Shown here piece by piece: positions 27,187 through 37,246 of a DNA stretch of 64,000 bases. The stretch covers positions 105,746-169,745 of the forward strand of contig NZ_JAKWFK010000013.1 in assembly GCF_029522115.1 (NCBI RefSeq), in the 5' to 3' direction. The notes under the pieces were generated by a model, which saw only the letters and a list, made by a program, of their open reading frames with translations, was not told where the DNA came from and searched no databases. The DNA is from Trinickia sp. Y13. GTDB lineage: Bacteria > Pseudomonadota > Gammaproteobacteria > Burkholderiales > Burkholderiaceae. Positions within the stretch are counted from its first letter, which is position 1. Each line of letters starts with the position of its first letter. A program made the translations under genes and the position numbers.

Positions 27187-29616
27187 TCACTGCCCATTGA
27201 GTTGCCCATTGAGTTGCCAGGCGAGCACCGGATGCGTCGCGTCGGCGGGCATCGCCCATACGCCTCCTGGCCCGAAATTCCAGCCCACGAAGCTAGCCGG
27301 GTTCGACATCTGGGCAGTCGTGAGACCGTTGGCGTCAGGCACGCCCGGTCCGCCGTAACTTTGGCCGCTCGTTTGCGCATCCCAGTAGACATCCGAACCA
27401 ACCGCCCCGCCGCTCGCTCCGACGGTATTGCCGTTGGTGATGCCCGCCAGTTGCGGGCCCTGATGTTGAATCGGCGATTGGCCTGAGACTTGCCCGGTGG
27501 CGAACGATTGCGTGATCGTGCCGTTGTTATAAGCGGCGAGCCCCGCGGCGACGATCGTAAAGGGATCGCCCGCCGCGTTGCCGGTCGCATACGATTGCGC
27601 GATCGTGCCGTCGTTCACGGCGACGAGACCGCCGCCGCTGACCGCGGGCGTCACACCGAACGCCACGCCGCCTACGTCGCCCGTGGCGAACGATTGGACG
27701 ATGGTCCCGCTGTTGTGACCGACTAGGCCGCCGTTGATTCCGTCGCTCGATACGCCCACATCGGCGCCAGCGCGCATGATCGTGCCTTCGTTCGAGCCGA
27801 CGAGGCCGCCGCCGGTGACCGCATAGCCCCCGACGCTGCCTTGCACATAGACGTTGGCGACGACGCCTTGATTGTCCCGTGCCAATAGCCCAACTGCGCT
27901 CGCCTCGATATAGTCGCCATAGCCGGGCAACGCGTACGAATTCGTGATCTTGAAGTTGCGGACGAAGGCCCCCGCGCCGATTTGATCGAAGAATCCCGCG
28001 CTCACCCATGCTGCGTCGAGCGTGTGCCCCATGCCGTCGAACTGCCCCGTGAACGTATGCGTGGTCCCATATGTGTCGTTGCCGATGCCGACCAATGTCC
28101 CCGACGGCATGCCGCGGTAATCCGATTCGAGATCTCTACCCAATGCGTAATTGCCGCCGTAGTTTGCATTCGGCGTTTGCAGCAGCGCCAGATCGTCGAG
28201 CGAATTGATCAGCTCGTAGCCGGTGATCTGCGTCGGCAGGCTGCTCAATTGCGGCGACGTCCATGCGGGATTGCCAAGCACCGCACCGGGGCGATAGTTG
28301 CCATTCATGTCGTAAAGCAAGCTGACGATGCCCGTGCTCTTCGACCAGTCGAGCGTGCCGTTATTGATCACGCTGCCGCCGTCGTCGATCGCCGTCGCAT
28401 CGGCGCGCAAAGTCGAACTGCCGCCGCCCGCGTTGCGGATCGCCGCGCCATTGCCGATGGTCAACGAGCGATACGCGCCGAGCGTCAGCGATGCATTTCC
28501 GTGCCAATCGATGTTTCCTGCCACCTCGATGTCTCCATCTCGTCCCAATGCTCCTGTCGTTTGCAGGTTCACGGAGGTGCCAGCGCTCAAGCTGCGCGAA
28601 AAGAATCGTGCAGCCGAAGCATCGATCGCGATACGCGGCGTGGTCACCTTCCAAAGGCCAGCTAGCACTGCAGGCGTGTCGCCGACGAATGCGAACCCGG
28701 CCGCACGCGTGTCGACCGTGCCCCCTTTGCCGTCAGCGTCGTGCGCTTCGACGGGCTGGGCGAGCGTGAGGCCGCCCGTATCCGCGACCAGCCAAACGTG
28801 GCCGTCGCGCGAAGCCGTACCTGTCGCGCGGATCGCCGCATGATTGCCCGACAGCGCGTAGATATTGCCGTCCGCCGCTTGCAAGCTCACTTGCGCCGCC
28901 TCGATCGCCCCGCGATTGACGATTGTGCCGCGGCTGCCCGTTTTCACGAAGACCTGCTGCCCCGACGATGCGTCCTGTAGCAAAACAGTATGACCGGCGG
29001 CCAGCTCGACGGAGCCCTGCCGCGCCTCGATGCAGCCGAAGTTATCCACCTCATCGCTAGAAATGAGGAACACGTCGCCGCCGCTTGAACCGATCTTGCC
29101 CAAATTGACGACACGCCGTGTCGATGCGCCGTCGAACGTCAACGGCCCGCCGCTCATGAACGCGGCCGTGTCGACATCGAGCGTGGACGCGACGAAACGG
29201 CCGCCCGTCGACACGACGCCACCCGCCCCGACCACCACGCCCTGCGGGTTGATCAAGTAGAGACTGCCCGTGGCCGAAAGCTTGCCGAGAATGAACGACG
29301 TATCGCCGCCGGTCACGCGGTTCAAGGTGGCGCCGCTGCCGTTGTCGAACGCGACGCGATTGCCCGCACCGATCGAGAAACCGCCCCAGTCGATCACGCC
29401 TTTGCTCGATGTTTGATGGATCGTGAGCGATCCGGCGTCACCGCCGATCGTCCCGGTCCCGGCGACGAAGCGACCGCCGCCGGGCAGCGCACCCGCGCCG
29501 AAGGCGCTCGACTGAGCGATGACGAACACCGTTGTTGCGAGCGCTATCGCGCGCATTGGAATCGTCATTTTCATCGATCGTTTCGACTGCAAACGGATTT
29601 CTGTCATCGCATTCAT
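27187..29616 (-). CDS. Two-partner-secretion exoprotein, filamentous haemagglutinin type
   Basis: This 809-residue protein has a signal peptide (MRAIALATTVFVIAQSSAFGA) followed by a TPS domain with IDWGGFSIGAGNRVAF and the NPQGVVVG motif, which a TpsB outer-membrane partner recognises. The rest is a beta-helix rich in Gly, Asn, Ser and Thr. Residues about 600-740 carry four to five GLUG-type repeats (GGLVGSNEGTI, GGLVGHNSGTIVQSFATGDV, GGGLVAVNDGTIAQSYATGN). Such proteins are exported adhesins or matrix components. No tpsB gene is in the window. It is small for the family, and its last codons are tandemly duplicated. Confidence 0.85.
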   Translation of the reverse strand: MNAMTEIRLQSKRSMKMTIPMRAIALATTVFVIAQSSAFGAGALPGGGRFVAGTGTIGGDAGSLTIHQTSSKGVIDWGGFSIGAGNRVAFDNGSGATLNRVTGGDTSFILGKLSATGSLYLINPQGVVVGAGGVVSTGGRFVASTLDVDTAAFMSGGPLTFDGASTRRVVNLGKIGSSGGDVFLISSDEVDNFGCIEARQGSVELAAGHTVLLQDASSGQQVFVKTGSRGTIVNRGAIEAAQVSLQAADGNIYALSGNHAAIRATGTASRDGHVWLVADTGGLTLAQPVEAHDADGKGGTVDTRAAGFAFVGDTPAVLAGLWKVTTPRIAIDASAARFFSRSLSAGTSVNLQTTGALGRDGDIEVAGNIDWHGNASLTLGAYRSLTIGNGAAIRNAGGGSSTLRADATAIDDGGSVINNGTLDWSKSTGIVSLLYDMNGNYRPGAVLGNPAWTSPQLSSLPTQITGYELINSLDDLALLQTPNANYGGNYALGRDLESDYRGMPSGTLVGIGNDTYGTTHTFTGQFDGMGHTLDAAWVSAGFFDQIGAGAFVRNFKITNSYALPGYGDYIEASAVGLLARDNQGVVANVYVQGSVGGYAVTGGGLVGSNEGTIMRAGADVGVSSDGINGGLVGHNSGTIVQSFATGDVGGVAFGVTPAVSGGGLVAVNDGTIAQSYATGNAAGDPFTIVAAGLAAYNNGTITQSFATGQVSGQSPIQHQGPQLAGITNGNTVGASGGAVGSDVYWDAQTSGQSYGGPGVPDANGLTTAQMSNPASFVGWNFGPGGVWAMPADATHPVLAWQLNGQLNGQ
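27193..27216 (-). repeat. 12-bp tandem duplication at the 3' end of the exoprotein gene
   Basis: CCCATTGAGTTG occurs twice in a row (27193-27204 and 27205-27216). In the protein it gives QLNGQLNGQ at the very C-terminus. It looks like a recent in-frame slippage event. Confidence 0.85.
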
Positions 29617-29830
29617 CGCGCCGCCCTTCGGTTATGACGACGCGCCGCGCGGACGCTACGAGCCGCCTGCGGTGGCGTCGAATTCGATTATGGAAATGAA
29701 TGCCTGTATGGAATGAACAATTTCAATTCTCGGGCATGAATTATTGTTGGTATTCTCGATTTGAGAAATCGTCAAATTCGGCCAAACGTTCGTCCCTTTC
29801 CACGCGCGGTGCGCTAGACGCCGCGGACAT

Positions 29831-29857
29831 AAAAAAAGCCCGAAGCGTCGACGCTTG
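29831..29857 (-). terminator. Intrinsic terminator downstream of the glycoside hydrolase gene
   Basis: On the minus strand the 14-base palindrome AAGCGTCGACGCTT is followed by CGGGC and a run of seven T. It lies about 56 bases after the hydrolase stop and before the exoprotein gene, so the two genes are probably separate transcripts. The 296 bases from 29617 to 29912 hold no gene; 29690-29790 is AT-rich and likely holds the exoprotein promoter. Confidence 0.75.
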
Positions 29858-29912
29858 CGCGCCTTCGTTTCAGGCCCTCCCATTTCTAGTAGGTCTGTGC
29901 TACGAGTACGGC

Positions 29913-31475
29913 TCAGATGTCCGCGTGTTGTTTGACGAACGTCTGGAACGTACCGTATGTCGGCTGAATCGGCGTCAAATCGTCGAGCACGATTCCGTAG
30001 GTATAGTCGCCGCTCGTCAATTCGTAAAACATCACCGATTCGATTTGATCCGATTTACGTGCGCCGTAGAACTCCGTCAATTGTTTCTGGACATAGGCGG
30101 CGCGGTTCGTTTCAGTGAATTCCGGCGCGGCATTCCACTCGGTAATCATGAACGGCACGCCATAGCGGGCCTTGCAGTACACCGGCAGGTTGAAACCGGG
30201 GCCGGCGCCGTCGGAGCCAACGCTGAAGATGTCGCCATAGGGTGAATAGTTGTGCCACGTGGTGACGTCCCAGCGCACCGCGGGGTGCCCCGTCGAGCCA
30301 TCCGGTTGCTTGCCGTCCCACAGCATGTCGGCCGCCGCCACATCGGCCACGCAGAAGTTGACGCCGCAACGGGCGGTCGGCTGCACCGATTTCACGCCGT
30401 CGATCATGCCGCGTATCACGCCGCGCATGATCGGCCAATTGGCGTTATTGAAGTCGACCGGATTCGTCCCTGCCGTCGTCGAGTTCAAGATGATGGCCGG
30501 GTCCCGCGTCAGTTCGTTGCCGCATTCGTACGTCGTCACGCCGTAGGGGGCCAACGCGGATGCGATCGCCGCCGCGTTTGCGTGAACCGCGTTATAAGCC
30601 GCCGTCTCGCTCGTATAGAGCGTGCCGGAGGCATCGCGCAAGCCGTAGTTGACCAGCGTGAACAGTTCGAGCTTCGCTGTCTTGAACGCCTTGGCCATTG
30701 CCACCACCGGATTCAATTGCGTCGCCTTGTTGACGCAACCCAACCGGTAGGTCGTGCAACCGAGCGCCTGCAGGGCCGCGACGGTCTGCGTCGGCGTGAA
30801 CGGATAATCGTAATGGCCGTTAATGCCGTAGAACCTACCCGCGTTCGCCGCTTTTGCAACACGCGGATCGGCGCAAGCGAGCCATGCCCCCGTGAAGGAG
30901 CGCACATAGAACTGTCCGCCGCTCGTCTTCAGATAGAACATGGCGCCATACCAGAGCAACAACGCGGCGCTTGGTGCGGCCCGGTCCTGGATGCCGTTCT
31001 TGAAAACGCTACCGCCAGTCATCGTCCAATAGTTGTTCGCCTTGTCGATGATGTAGGTCGCGGGGGGAATCGCCGTGCCGTCGACCGAGGTGCCGCCAAG
31101 GCGCGGATCGAGGCACTGCTTCCACGAGGGTCCGATGTATTGATAGAACGCCTTGCTCGTGTTCTCGCCGTAGATCGAGCCGTTGTACCAGAGCAGCATC
31201 GTCATGTTGTACGCATGCGAATCCTTGACGCCGTTCTTATAGACGTAGCCTTTCGAAAGCGTCCAGACGTTGCCCGAATTGTCGGTGATCGACGCGGCCG
31301 AGGGGACCGTCGTGCCGTTAGGCGACGCCGTTGCGCCCGTTGCTGCGTTCGCGACCGCACCGGCATTTCCGCCCGCGATATTGCCGAGCGCATCGGTACC
31401 GCCGCCACCGCAGGCGACGAGGACATAGCTGCTGGCCGCAGCGGTAAGGCATCCGAGGAATTGACGTCGTTTCAT
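29913..31475 (-). CDS. Glycoside hydrolase-like lipoprotein with duplicated N-terminal module
   Basis: This 520-residue protein starts MKRRQFLGCL, a twin-arginine-like motif, and has a lipobox ending at C22 (VLVAC), so it should be an exported lipoprotein. After a Gly/Ala linker come two copies of a small module (about 63-125 and 141-205), both with YVYKNG or SVFKNG, LLLWYG/LLWYNG and a final C-x-DPR, which look like a carbohydrate-contact repeat. The C-terminal half is a TIM-barrel like clan GH-A: N320-E321 (ECGNELT) as acid/base, H408 (TWHNYS) and E446 (MITEWNA) as nucleophile. The substrate is not known; cell-surface or exopolysaccharide glycans are likely. Confidence 0.78.
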   Translation of the reverse strand: MKRRQFLGCLTAAASSYVLVACGGGGTDALGNIAGGNAGAVANAATGATASPNGTTVPSAASITDNSGNVWTLSKGYVYKNGVKDSHAYNMTMLLWYNGSIYGENTSKAFYQYIGPSWKQCLDPRLGGTSVDGTAIPPATYIIDKANNYWTMTGGSVFKNGIQDRAAPSAALLLWYGAMFYLKTSGGQFYVRSFTGAWLACADPRVAKAANAGRFYGINGHYDYPFTPTQTVAALQALGCTTYRLGCVNKATQLNPVVAMAKAFKTAKLELFTLVNYGLRDASGTLYTSETAAYNAVHANAAAIASALAPYGVTTYECGNELTRDPAIILNSTTAGTNPVDFNNANWPIMRGVIRGMIDGVKSVQPTARCGVNFCVADVAAADMLWDGKQPDGSTGHPAVRWDVTTWHNYSPYGDIFSVGSDGAGPGFNLPVYCKARYGVPFMITEWNAAPEFTETNRAAYVQKQLTEFYGARKSDQIESVMFYELTSGDYTYGIVLDDLTPIQPTYGTFQTFVKQHADI

Positions 31476-32076
31476 GACCGAAGCTCGAAAAGAAGTTGGG
31501 CAGGGCTCGAGGCTTTGGGGCGCTTGGCCGCTTGACCTTTTGCACGCTTGAACATCTGTTAGCAGTCCTAACTAAGTGGCGTTAGGCTTCAAGTGGCTAC
31601 CCTGTTTCTTCGAGCTATCGGGGGGTCTCGTTCGACCTGCCTCGTTGCTGCAACCTTGTGGTTGCGTGGTCAGTGGCGCTACTTGTTGATGTGAAGTATT
31701 CCAAATGCGGCTTCGCGGCGAAATCGGCGCAGTCGGAGATTGGCGTGGGCTTCGCAGACCGGCTCGTAGGATTCATCCGACAAAAAGCGGGCGGGCGCGT
31801 TTGTAGGGCAGTGATTCGCTGGCGCGGGAATGGATTGAGTCAGGACGTTGTGGGGCAACCAATGCCCGGCTGGGTGCGGCGCCGAGCGGGGCCGGATCGG
31901 ACGGCCGTGGGCTGATCTGGAACCGAAACACCGCAAACGTTACTTATGCATCGGGCTCCATGCGTCGTATGGGTGGTCGTTCGATCGGCAGCTCATGTCG
32001 CTCGAGGCCGCAGCGAAAACGACTGCACCGCACCATCGGCCTGAGGCCATCACCATTTGCAGGACAGGGATGTTCA
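31476..32076. other. Intergenic region of 600 bases with no supported gene
   Basis: Two overlapping 85-codon frames (31658-31915 plus, 31679-31936 minus) oppose each other, lack ribosome binding sites and match nothing I know. The first 150 bases should hold the promoter of the lipoprotein gene. The stretch 31660-31960 could be a decayed gene but I see no clear relic. Confidence 0.45.
31567..31586. promoter_or_regulatory. Inverted repeat upstream of the glycoside hydrolase gene
   Basis: CCTAAC at 31567-31572 and GTTAGG at 31581-31586 form a 6-bp dyad with an 8-base spacer. AAGTGGC occurs directly repeated at 31574-31580 and 31591-31597. Lying about 92-111 bases before the hydrolase start, it could be an operator. 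Confidence 0.3.
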
Positions 32077-32514
32077 ATGACTAGCGTAACGAGAGATGAA
32101 TTCGAGGCACGCATCGAGGCCGTCGAGGCCCGGATGGACGCGCGCATCGCCGCAGCGATCGCGCGGTTGGATGCGTTTGAGGCCCGCGCCGAGGAAAGGG
32201 AGCAAAGGCTACTCGAGATGTTCGCCGAGCGCGATAAGCGCGTCGACGAGCGGTTCAACGAGCGTGACAAGCGCCTCGATGAGCGCGACAAGCGATTGGA
32301 GTTGCTCTATCAACAGGCAGCCGCGGCCGCACAAAGCGCTTCCACGTTGAAAACGCATATGTGGCTTGCTTCGTCGACTGTCGTTCTAGCCGTGGTGGGA
32401 ACCGTCGTCGGCGCGTACTACGCGACGCAGTCGTCCCATCTCGGGATGGCGCAGGTGGTTATTTCCGCCTTTCAACAAGGCCAGCAAACGCAAGCGCCGT
32501 TCATCAGGCAGTAA
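32077..32514 (+). CDS. Coiled-coil protein with C-terminal membrane anchor
   Basis: This 145-residue protein is an extended charged helix (residues about 5-90) with repeats of the ERDKRxDER type, followed by one membrane segment (MWLASSTVVLAVVGTVVGAYYA, about 98-119) and a short Gln-rich tail. It has the look of phage- or plasmid-borne and chromosomal small coiled-coil proteins of unknown role. ATG 32077 is preceded by AGGGA; the longer frame from 31960 is not supported. A strong terminator follows 18 bases after the stop. Confidence 0.7.
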   Translation: MTSVTRDEFEARIEAVEARMDARIAAAIARLDAFEARAEEREQRLLEMFAERDKRVDERFNERDKRLDERDKRLELLYQQAAAAAQSASTLKTHMWLASSTVVLAVVGTVVGAYYATQSSHLGMAQVVISAFQQGQQTQAPFIRQ

Positions 32515-32531
32515 CGTACGTGCGAGCCCAA

Positions 32532-32571
32532 TAAAAAACCCGCGTCAGCGTTAACCGACGCGGGTTTTTTT
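32532..32571. terminator. Bidirectional intrinsic terminator
   Basis: ACCCGCGTC at 32538-32546 pairs with GACGCGGGT at 32557-32565, flanked by an A-run on the left and a T-run on the right. It can terminate the coiled-coil gene (+) and the tRNA-Pro transcript (-). Confidence 0.9.
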
Positions 32572-32576
32572 CAATC

Positions 32577-32653
<77 letters not shown>

Positions 32654-32706
32654 AAAGCATGAGAGTATAACAGACACTCTCACCGTTTAGAACCACTTGC
32701 GTAAAA

Positions 32707-33129
32707 CTATCCGCGCAGGAGTTCGACAATGCCAATAAGCTCCTTGCGCAGTTGCGCGACATCGACGTTCCCGCCGCCTTCCGACGGCGATGCCGCGATG
32801 CCGGCGCCCTGCTGAATCTCAGGCGCCTGCGGCGCCTCGGCCTCCTGATCGATCACCGCTCCGCGCGCATCGAGCTTGTTGCGCGCACCGTTGATCGTGA
32901 AGCCTTGCTCGTACAGCAATTCACGAATGCGCCGTATCAATAGCACTTCGTGATGCTGATAGTAGCGACGGTTACCGCGACGCTTAACCGGACGCAGTTG
33001 CGTAAACTCCTGTTCCCAGTATCGGAGCACATGCGGCTTTACGCCGCACAACTCGCTGACCTCACCGATCGTGAAGTACCGCTTCGCCGGAATCGGAGGC
33101 AAGACGACTTTCTCGACCGTCGTTGTCAT
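32707..33129 (-). CDS. MerR-family regulator downstream of ihfA
   Basis: This 140-residue protein has a MerR helix-turn-helix (residues about 17-85, RYFTIGEVSELCGVKPHVLRYWEQEF and GNRRYYQHHEV), then a short variable tail. There is no Cys-based metal site. This gene regularly follows ihfA in beta- and gammaproteobacteria; its targets are not well defined. It starts 47 bases after the ihfA stop and probably shares its transcript. Confidence 0.88.
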   Translation of the reverse strand: MTTTVEKVVLPPIPAKRYFTIGEVSELCGVKPHVLRYWEQEFTQLRPVKRRGNRRYYQHHEVLLIRRIRELLYEQGFTINGARNKLDARGAVIDQEAEAPQAPEIQQGAGIAASPSEGGGNVDVAQLRKELIGIVELLRG

Positions 33130-33176
33130 CGTCGGTTAACCGTCGTGGTGAAAGGCGCGCCGCAACGCGTTGAAAC

Positions 33177-33593
33177 CTAGCGCGGCAAAGCAGCCTCGGC
33201 GCCGCTTTCGACCAGCGCTTTCAGCTTTTGACTTGCATGAAACGTCACGACGCGTCGCGCCGCAATCGGAATCGCCTCGCCGGTTTTCGGATTGCGCCCC
33301 GGCCGCTGCGGCTTGTCGCGCAATTGAAAATTTCCGAAGCCCGACAACTTCACACTATCGCCGCCTTCGAGCGCGTCGCGAATCACCTCGAAAAACGCCT
33401 CGACCATATCCTTGGCCTCGCGCTTGTTCAACCCAACATTGTCGAACAACAGCTCGGCCAATTCGGCTTTGGTCAGGGTCGGCGTTTCCGTGGAAGCGGA
33501 CGAGCCGACAGACGGTGTCGGTATTTCGCGAATCATGGCGCCACGCTGCGCCGCAAGTAGGGCTTCGAAATCACTCGAGTTCATTTCGTTCAT
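33177..33593 (-). CDS. ihfA: Integration host factor subunit alpha
   Basis: IHF-alpha pairs with IHF-beta to bend DNA at specific sites. The core (from [12 protein letters not shown], about residue 39, to the end) has the HU/IHF arm with the tip proline in [16 protein letters not shown] and the helix pair before it. About 38 extra residues precede the core; an N-terminal extension of this kind is found in Burkholderia. It lies directly after pheT, as in most proteobacteria. Confidence 0.94.
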   Translation of the reverse strand: MNEMNSSDFEALLAAQRGAMIREIPTPSVGSSASTETPTLTKAELAELLFDNVGLNKREAKDMVEAFFEVIRDALEGGDSVKLSGFGNFQLRDKPQRPGRNPKTGEAIPIAARRVVTFHASQKLKALVESGAEAALPR

Positions 33594-33648
33594 GTCTAAA
33601 AACGGCGACTAGCCGCGCGCGGACACCCTTGCGAGCATCCTCGCGCTA

Positions 33649-36078
33649 TCAGCGCAACCGCGCACCGTAGACTCGAGCCAAGCGATCCACCAGGGTTTTG
33701 ACGGCCAAATCGACCGTCTCGTCCTGCAGCGTGCCGCCAGTATCTTGCAGGGTCACACGGAAGGCAAGGCTTTTCTCATGCGCCGCCATGCCACCGGAAG
33801 TGCTTGATTTTGCACGAAATTCATCGAAGAGCGCAACCCTTTGAACAAACTTGCAAGCGTCCTCGCTCAATGCCGCGTGCATCTCGTCGAGCAAGGCCTG
33901 AACTTCCACGTTTTGGTTGACAACCACCGCAATGTCGCGCCGCACGGGAGGATACTTCGAGACTTCCCCCAGCGTAGGCAATGCGCGCTCCATCAGCGCC
34001 TGCGCGTCGACTTCGAAGAGAATCGGCGCCTGCGGCAAATCGTATTGCTGCATCCAGCGCGGATGCAATTCGCCGATCCAGCCAGCGTGTTGTCCATCGA
34101 CTTCGATGCGGGCGCTGCGGCCCGGATGCAGCGCCGGATGCGCCGCTGCAACGAAGCGCGCGACGCGCGGTGCGAACAACGCCTCGACGTCGCCTTTCAC
34201 GTCGAAGAAATCGACCATGCGCGTGGCCAACCCCCATTGCTCCTCGGCGACGGGACCATAGGCGAGCGCACCGATGCGCTTGGGTTGCGCATAGCCCTCG
34301 ACAGCCATCTCGCTTGCCGCCACGGATACGTCGCGCAAGAACACCCGCCCTGCTTCGAAAACACGCACGCGCTCGGCGCGGCGATTCAGGTTGTGGCGAA
34401 GCACGTCGATCAAGCTGCCGAACAGCGTCGTGCGCATCACCGACATCTGGCTCGCGATCGGATTGACCACGCGCACGGGTGTATCGTTGCCAGCGAAGTC
34501 GCGTTCCCAGCTTGCATCGACGAAGCTGAAGTTGATCGTCTCCGCGTAGTCTCGCGCCGCGAGCGCATGACGCAGGGCGTGAATCGAGCGGCTCGTCTCG
34601 TTCGTCGCGCGCATCTCGTTCGCCGCCACCGGAGGACGTGCGGGAATCTTCTCGAAGCCGTGAATACGCGCGACTTCCTCGATGAGGTCTTCCTCGATCT
34701 CGATGTCGAAGCGATACGAGGGCGGCGTGACAGCGAAGATCTCGCCGTCGAATTCATATTCGAGACCAAGGCGCGTGAAAATGCGCGCCATTTCTTCGGC
34801 CTCGATCGGAATGCCGATGACACGTTGGGCACGGGCGACGCGCATCGTCACGGGCGGCCGCTGCGGGAGATTGACGATTTGATCGTCGACCGGGCCTGCC
34901 TCGCCGCCGCAGATATCGAGAATGAGGCGCGTGATGCGTTCGATGTGCAACACCGTCGTCTCGTAATCGACGCCGCGCTCGAAACGATGCGCGGCATCGG
35001 TCGAGAAGTTGTACTTGCGCGCGCGGCCGCGAATGCTGTCGGGCCACCAAAAGGCCGCTTCGAGATAGACGTTCGTCGTATCGAGCGTGACCGCCGTGCT
35101 ATCGCCGCCCATGATGCCCGCCAGGCTTTCGACTTGGCGATCGTCGGCAATGACGCCGACCGTTTCGTCGAGCTCCACCGTGTTGCCGTTGAGCAGCATC
35201 AGGCGTTCGCCGCGACGCCCCCAGCGCACGTCGATGCCGCCGTGAATCTTGTCGAGATCGAACACGTGCGACGGGCGGCCGAGTTCGAGCATGACGTAAT
35301 TGGAGATATCGACCAGCGCCGAGATGCTCCGCTGTCCCGAGCGCTCGAGCCGCTCGACCATCCACTGCGGCGTTTTGGCGCGCGCGTTCACTCCGCGGAT
35401 CACCCGGCCGGAGAAGCGCCCGCATAGATCAGGCGCCGCGATTTTCACGGGCAAGCGCTCGTCGAGCTTCGCATCGACGGGCTCGAAGGCAAGCGGCGTG
35501 AGCCGCGCGCCGGTGATCGCGGCCGTCTCGCGTGCAACGCCAAAGACGGAAAGGCAATCGGCCTTGTTCGGCGTCAACTTGATTTCGAAGATCTGATCGT
35601 CCAGGCGCAACGCTTCGCGGATGTCCTGACCGATGGGCGCGTCTTCCGCCAAGATCATGAGGCCGCTGTGGTCCTCGGAAAGCTTGAGCTCTCGCGCCGA
35701 ACACAGCATGCCTTCGCTTTGCACGCCGCGCAGCTTCGAGAGCTTGATGACGAACGGCGCACCGCCCTCCTCGGCCGGCGGCAATTGAGCGCCGACGAGC
35801 GCGACGGGCACCTTGATGCCGGGGGCGACGTTCGGCGCACCGCACACGATGTTGAGCAACGAGCCCGTTCCCGCATCGACCTGACAAACGTTGAGCTTGT
35901 CCGCGTCGGGATGCTTGACCACTTCGAGCACACGACCGACGACGATCTTCGAGGTCGGCGGCGCGGCAGAACGCAGCGACTCGACTTCGAGGCCAGCCAT
36001 CGTCAAAGCGTGCGACAGTTCCTCCGTCGTCAGTTGCGGATCGACAAACGTTCGGAGCCAGGATTCAGGGAATTGCAT
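33649..36078 (-). CDS. pheT: Phenylalanyl-tRNA synthetase beta subunit
   Basis: PheT forms the alpha2-beta2 enzyme that charges tRNA-Phe. The 809-residue product shows the full domain set: an N-terminal tRNA-binding EMAP-like domain ([22 protein letters not shown]), B3/B4 editing domain, the B5 domain, a catalytic-like module and the C-terminal anticodon-binding domain ([14 protein letters not shown], about 720 onward). It follows pheS by 113 bases. Confidence 0.97.
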   Translation of the reverse strand: MQFPESWLRTFVDPQLTTEELSHALTMAGLEVESLRSAAPPTSKIVVGRVLEVVKHPDADKLNVCQVDAGTGSLLNIVCGAPNVAPGIKVPVALVGAQLPPAEEGGAPFVIKLSKLRGVQSEGMLCSARELKLSEDHSGLMILAEDAPIGQDIREALRLDDQIFEIKLTPNKADCLSVFGVARETAAITGARLTPLAFEPVDAKLDERLPVKIAAPDLCGRFSGRVIRGVNARAKTPQWMVERLERSGQRSISALVDISNYVMLELGRPSHVFDLDKIHGGIDVRWGRRGERLMLLNGNTVELDETVGVIADDRQVESLAGIMGGDSTAVTLDTTNVYLEAAFWWPDSIRGRARKYNFSTDAAHRFERGVDYETTVLHIERITRLILDICGGEAGPVDDQIVNLPQRPPVTMRVARAQRVIGIPIEAEEMARIFTRLGLEYEFDGEIFAVTPPSYRFDIEIEEDLIEEVARIHGFEKIPARPPVAANEMRATNETSRSIHALRHALAARDYAETINFSFVDASWERDFAGNDTPVRVVNPIASQMSVMRTTLFGSLIDVLRHNLNRRAERVRVFEAGRVFLRDVSVAASEMAVEGYAQPKRIGALAYGPVAEEQWGLATRMVDFFDVKGDVEALFAPRVARFVAAAHPALHPGRSARIEVDGQHAGWIGELHPRWMQQYDLPQAPILFEVDAQALMERALPTLGEVSKYPPVRRDIAVVVNQNVEVQALLDEMHAALSEDACKFVQRVALFDEFRAKSSTSGGMAAHEKSLAFRVTLQDTGGTLQDETVDLAVKTLVDRLARVYGARLR

Positions 36079-36191
36079 GTGTGTCTACGTTCGTAGGTGT
36101 GGGTCCATGCCTGTCGGGCAGCGCGCGATGAGCGTTCGCTGGGCCAGGCACCGCTCGCGGCATTCGGCTTCTCGCGAGATCTCGACGCGCG

Positions 36192-37205
36192 TTACGCGAA
36201 TTGCCGCAAGAAGCGCAGATCGTTCTCGAAGAAGAGCCGCAAATCCTGCACGCCATAGCGCAACATCGTCAGACGTTCGAGGCCGCTGCCGAACGCAAAA
36301 CCGATGTAGCGCTCGGGGTCGAGGCCCATGTTGCGAATCACGTTCGGATGCACTTGGCCCGAGCCCGAAATCTCGAGCCATTTGCCCGCGTTCTTGCCTT
36401 CCTCGAACTTCATGTCGATTTCGGCCGAGGGCTCGGTGAACGGGAAATACGAGGGCCTAAAGCGCACGAGGATATCGTCGCGCTCGAAGAATTTCTTCAG
36501 GAAATCGGTGTAGACGCCCTTCAGATCGGCAAAGCTGATGTTCTCGTCGATCCACAAGCCCTCGACCTGATTGAACATCGGCGAGTGCGTCGCGTCGCTG
36601 TCGACGCGATACGTGCGACCCGGAACGATGACTTTGATCGGCGGCTTGTTGCTGCGCGCGTAGCGAACCTGCATCGGGCTCGTATGCGTGCGCAGCAGCA
36701 ACGGGCGGCCGCCCGCGTCCTGACCGTCGACGTAGAACGTGTCTTGCATCGAACGCGCGGGATGGTTTTCGGGGCTGTTGAGCGCAGTGAAGTTGTACCA
36801 ATCGGTTTCGATCTCGGGGCCGTCCGCCACGTCGAAACCGATCGAGCCGAAAATGCGTTCGACCCGCTCCCAGGTTTGCATCACAGGGTGCAAGCTGCCG
36901 GCGCCACGGCCGCGTCCGGGCAGCGTGACGTCGATGGCTTCGGCCGTGAGGCGCTGCTCGAGCAACGCCTGTGCGAGCGCTTCGCGACGCGCGGTGAGCG
37001 CAGCCTCGACTTGTTGCTTCGCGACGTTGATGCGTGCGCCCTCGGTCTTGCGCGCCTCGGGCTCGAGCTTGCCGAGTCCCTTGAGCAGTTCGGTCAACAT
37101 GCCCGCCTTGCCGAGAAAACGAGCTTTCTCGTTTTCGAGCGTCGCGCCATCAGGCGCCCGGGAGAAAGCTTCTTGCGCGTCGGCGACAATCCGGTCCAGA
37201 TCCAT
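36192..37205 (-). CDS. pheS: Phenylalanyl-tRNA synthetase alpha subunit
   Basis: PheS carries the class II catalytic site. The 337-residue product has the N-terminal coiled coil ([23 protein letters not shown]), then motif 2 and 3 regions ([51 protein letters not shown]). ATG 37205 (MDLDRIV) matches known PheS N-termini; an in-frame ATG at 37217 adds four residues. Two hairpins separate it from rplT. Confidence 0.97.
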   Translation of the reverse strand: MDLDRIVADAQEAFSRAPDGATLENEKARFLGKAGMLTELLKGLGKLEPEARKTEGARINVAKQQVEAALTARREALAQALLEQRLTAEAIDVTLPGRGRGAGSLHPVMQTWERVERIFGSIGFDVADGPEIETDWYNFTALNSPENHPARSMQDTFYVDGQDAGGRPLLLRTHTSPMQVRYARSNKPPIKVIVPGRTYRVDSDATHSPMFNQVEGLWIDENISFADLKGVYTDFLKKFFERDDILVRFRPSYFPFTEPSAEIDMKFEEGKNAGKWLEISGSGQVHPNVIRNMGLDPERYIGFAFGSGLERLTMLRYGVQDLRLFFENDLRFLRQFA

Positions 37206-37246
37206 TGATCCCATCATTTCAACGTCGGTGAAGATTACGAACCAGC

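Noticed and set aside
30252..31535. 427-codon plus-strand frame opposite the glycosidase
   Set aside because: It is Arg/Val-rich and has no motif; the glycosidase on the other strand has signal, lipobox and catalytic residues.
31658..31936. Two overlapping 85-codon frames in the gap before the coiled-coil gene
   Set aside because: They oppose each other and lack start signals; no relic of a known gene could be named.
33841..35427. 528-codon plus-strand frame opposite pheT
   Set aside because: pheT is unambiguous and the frame has no recognisable domain.
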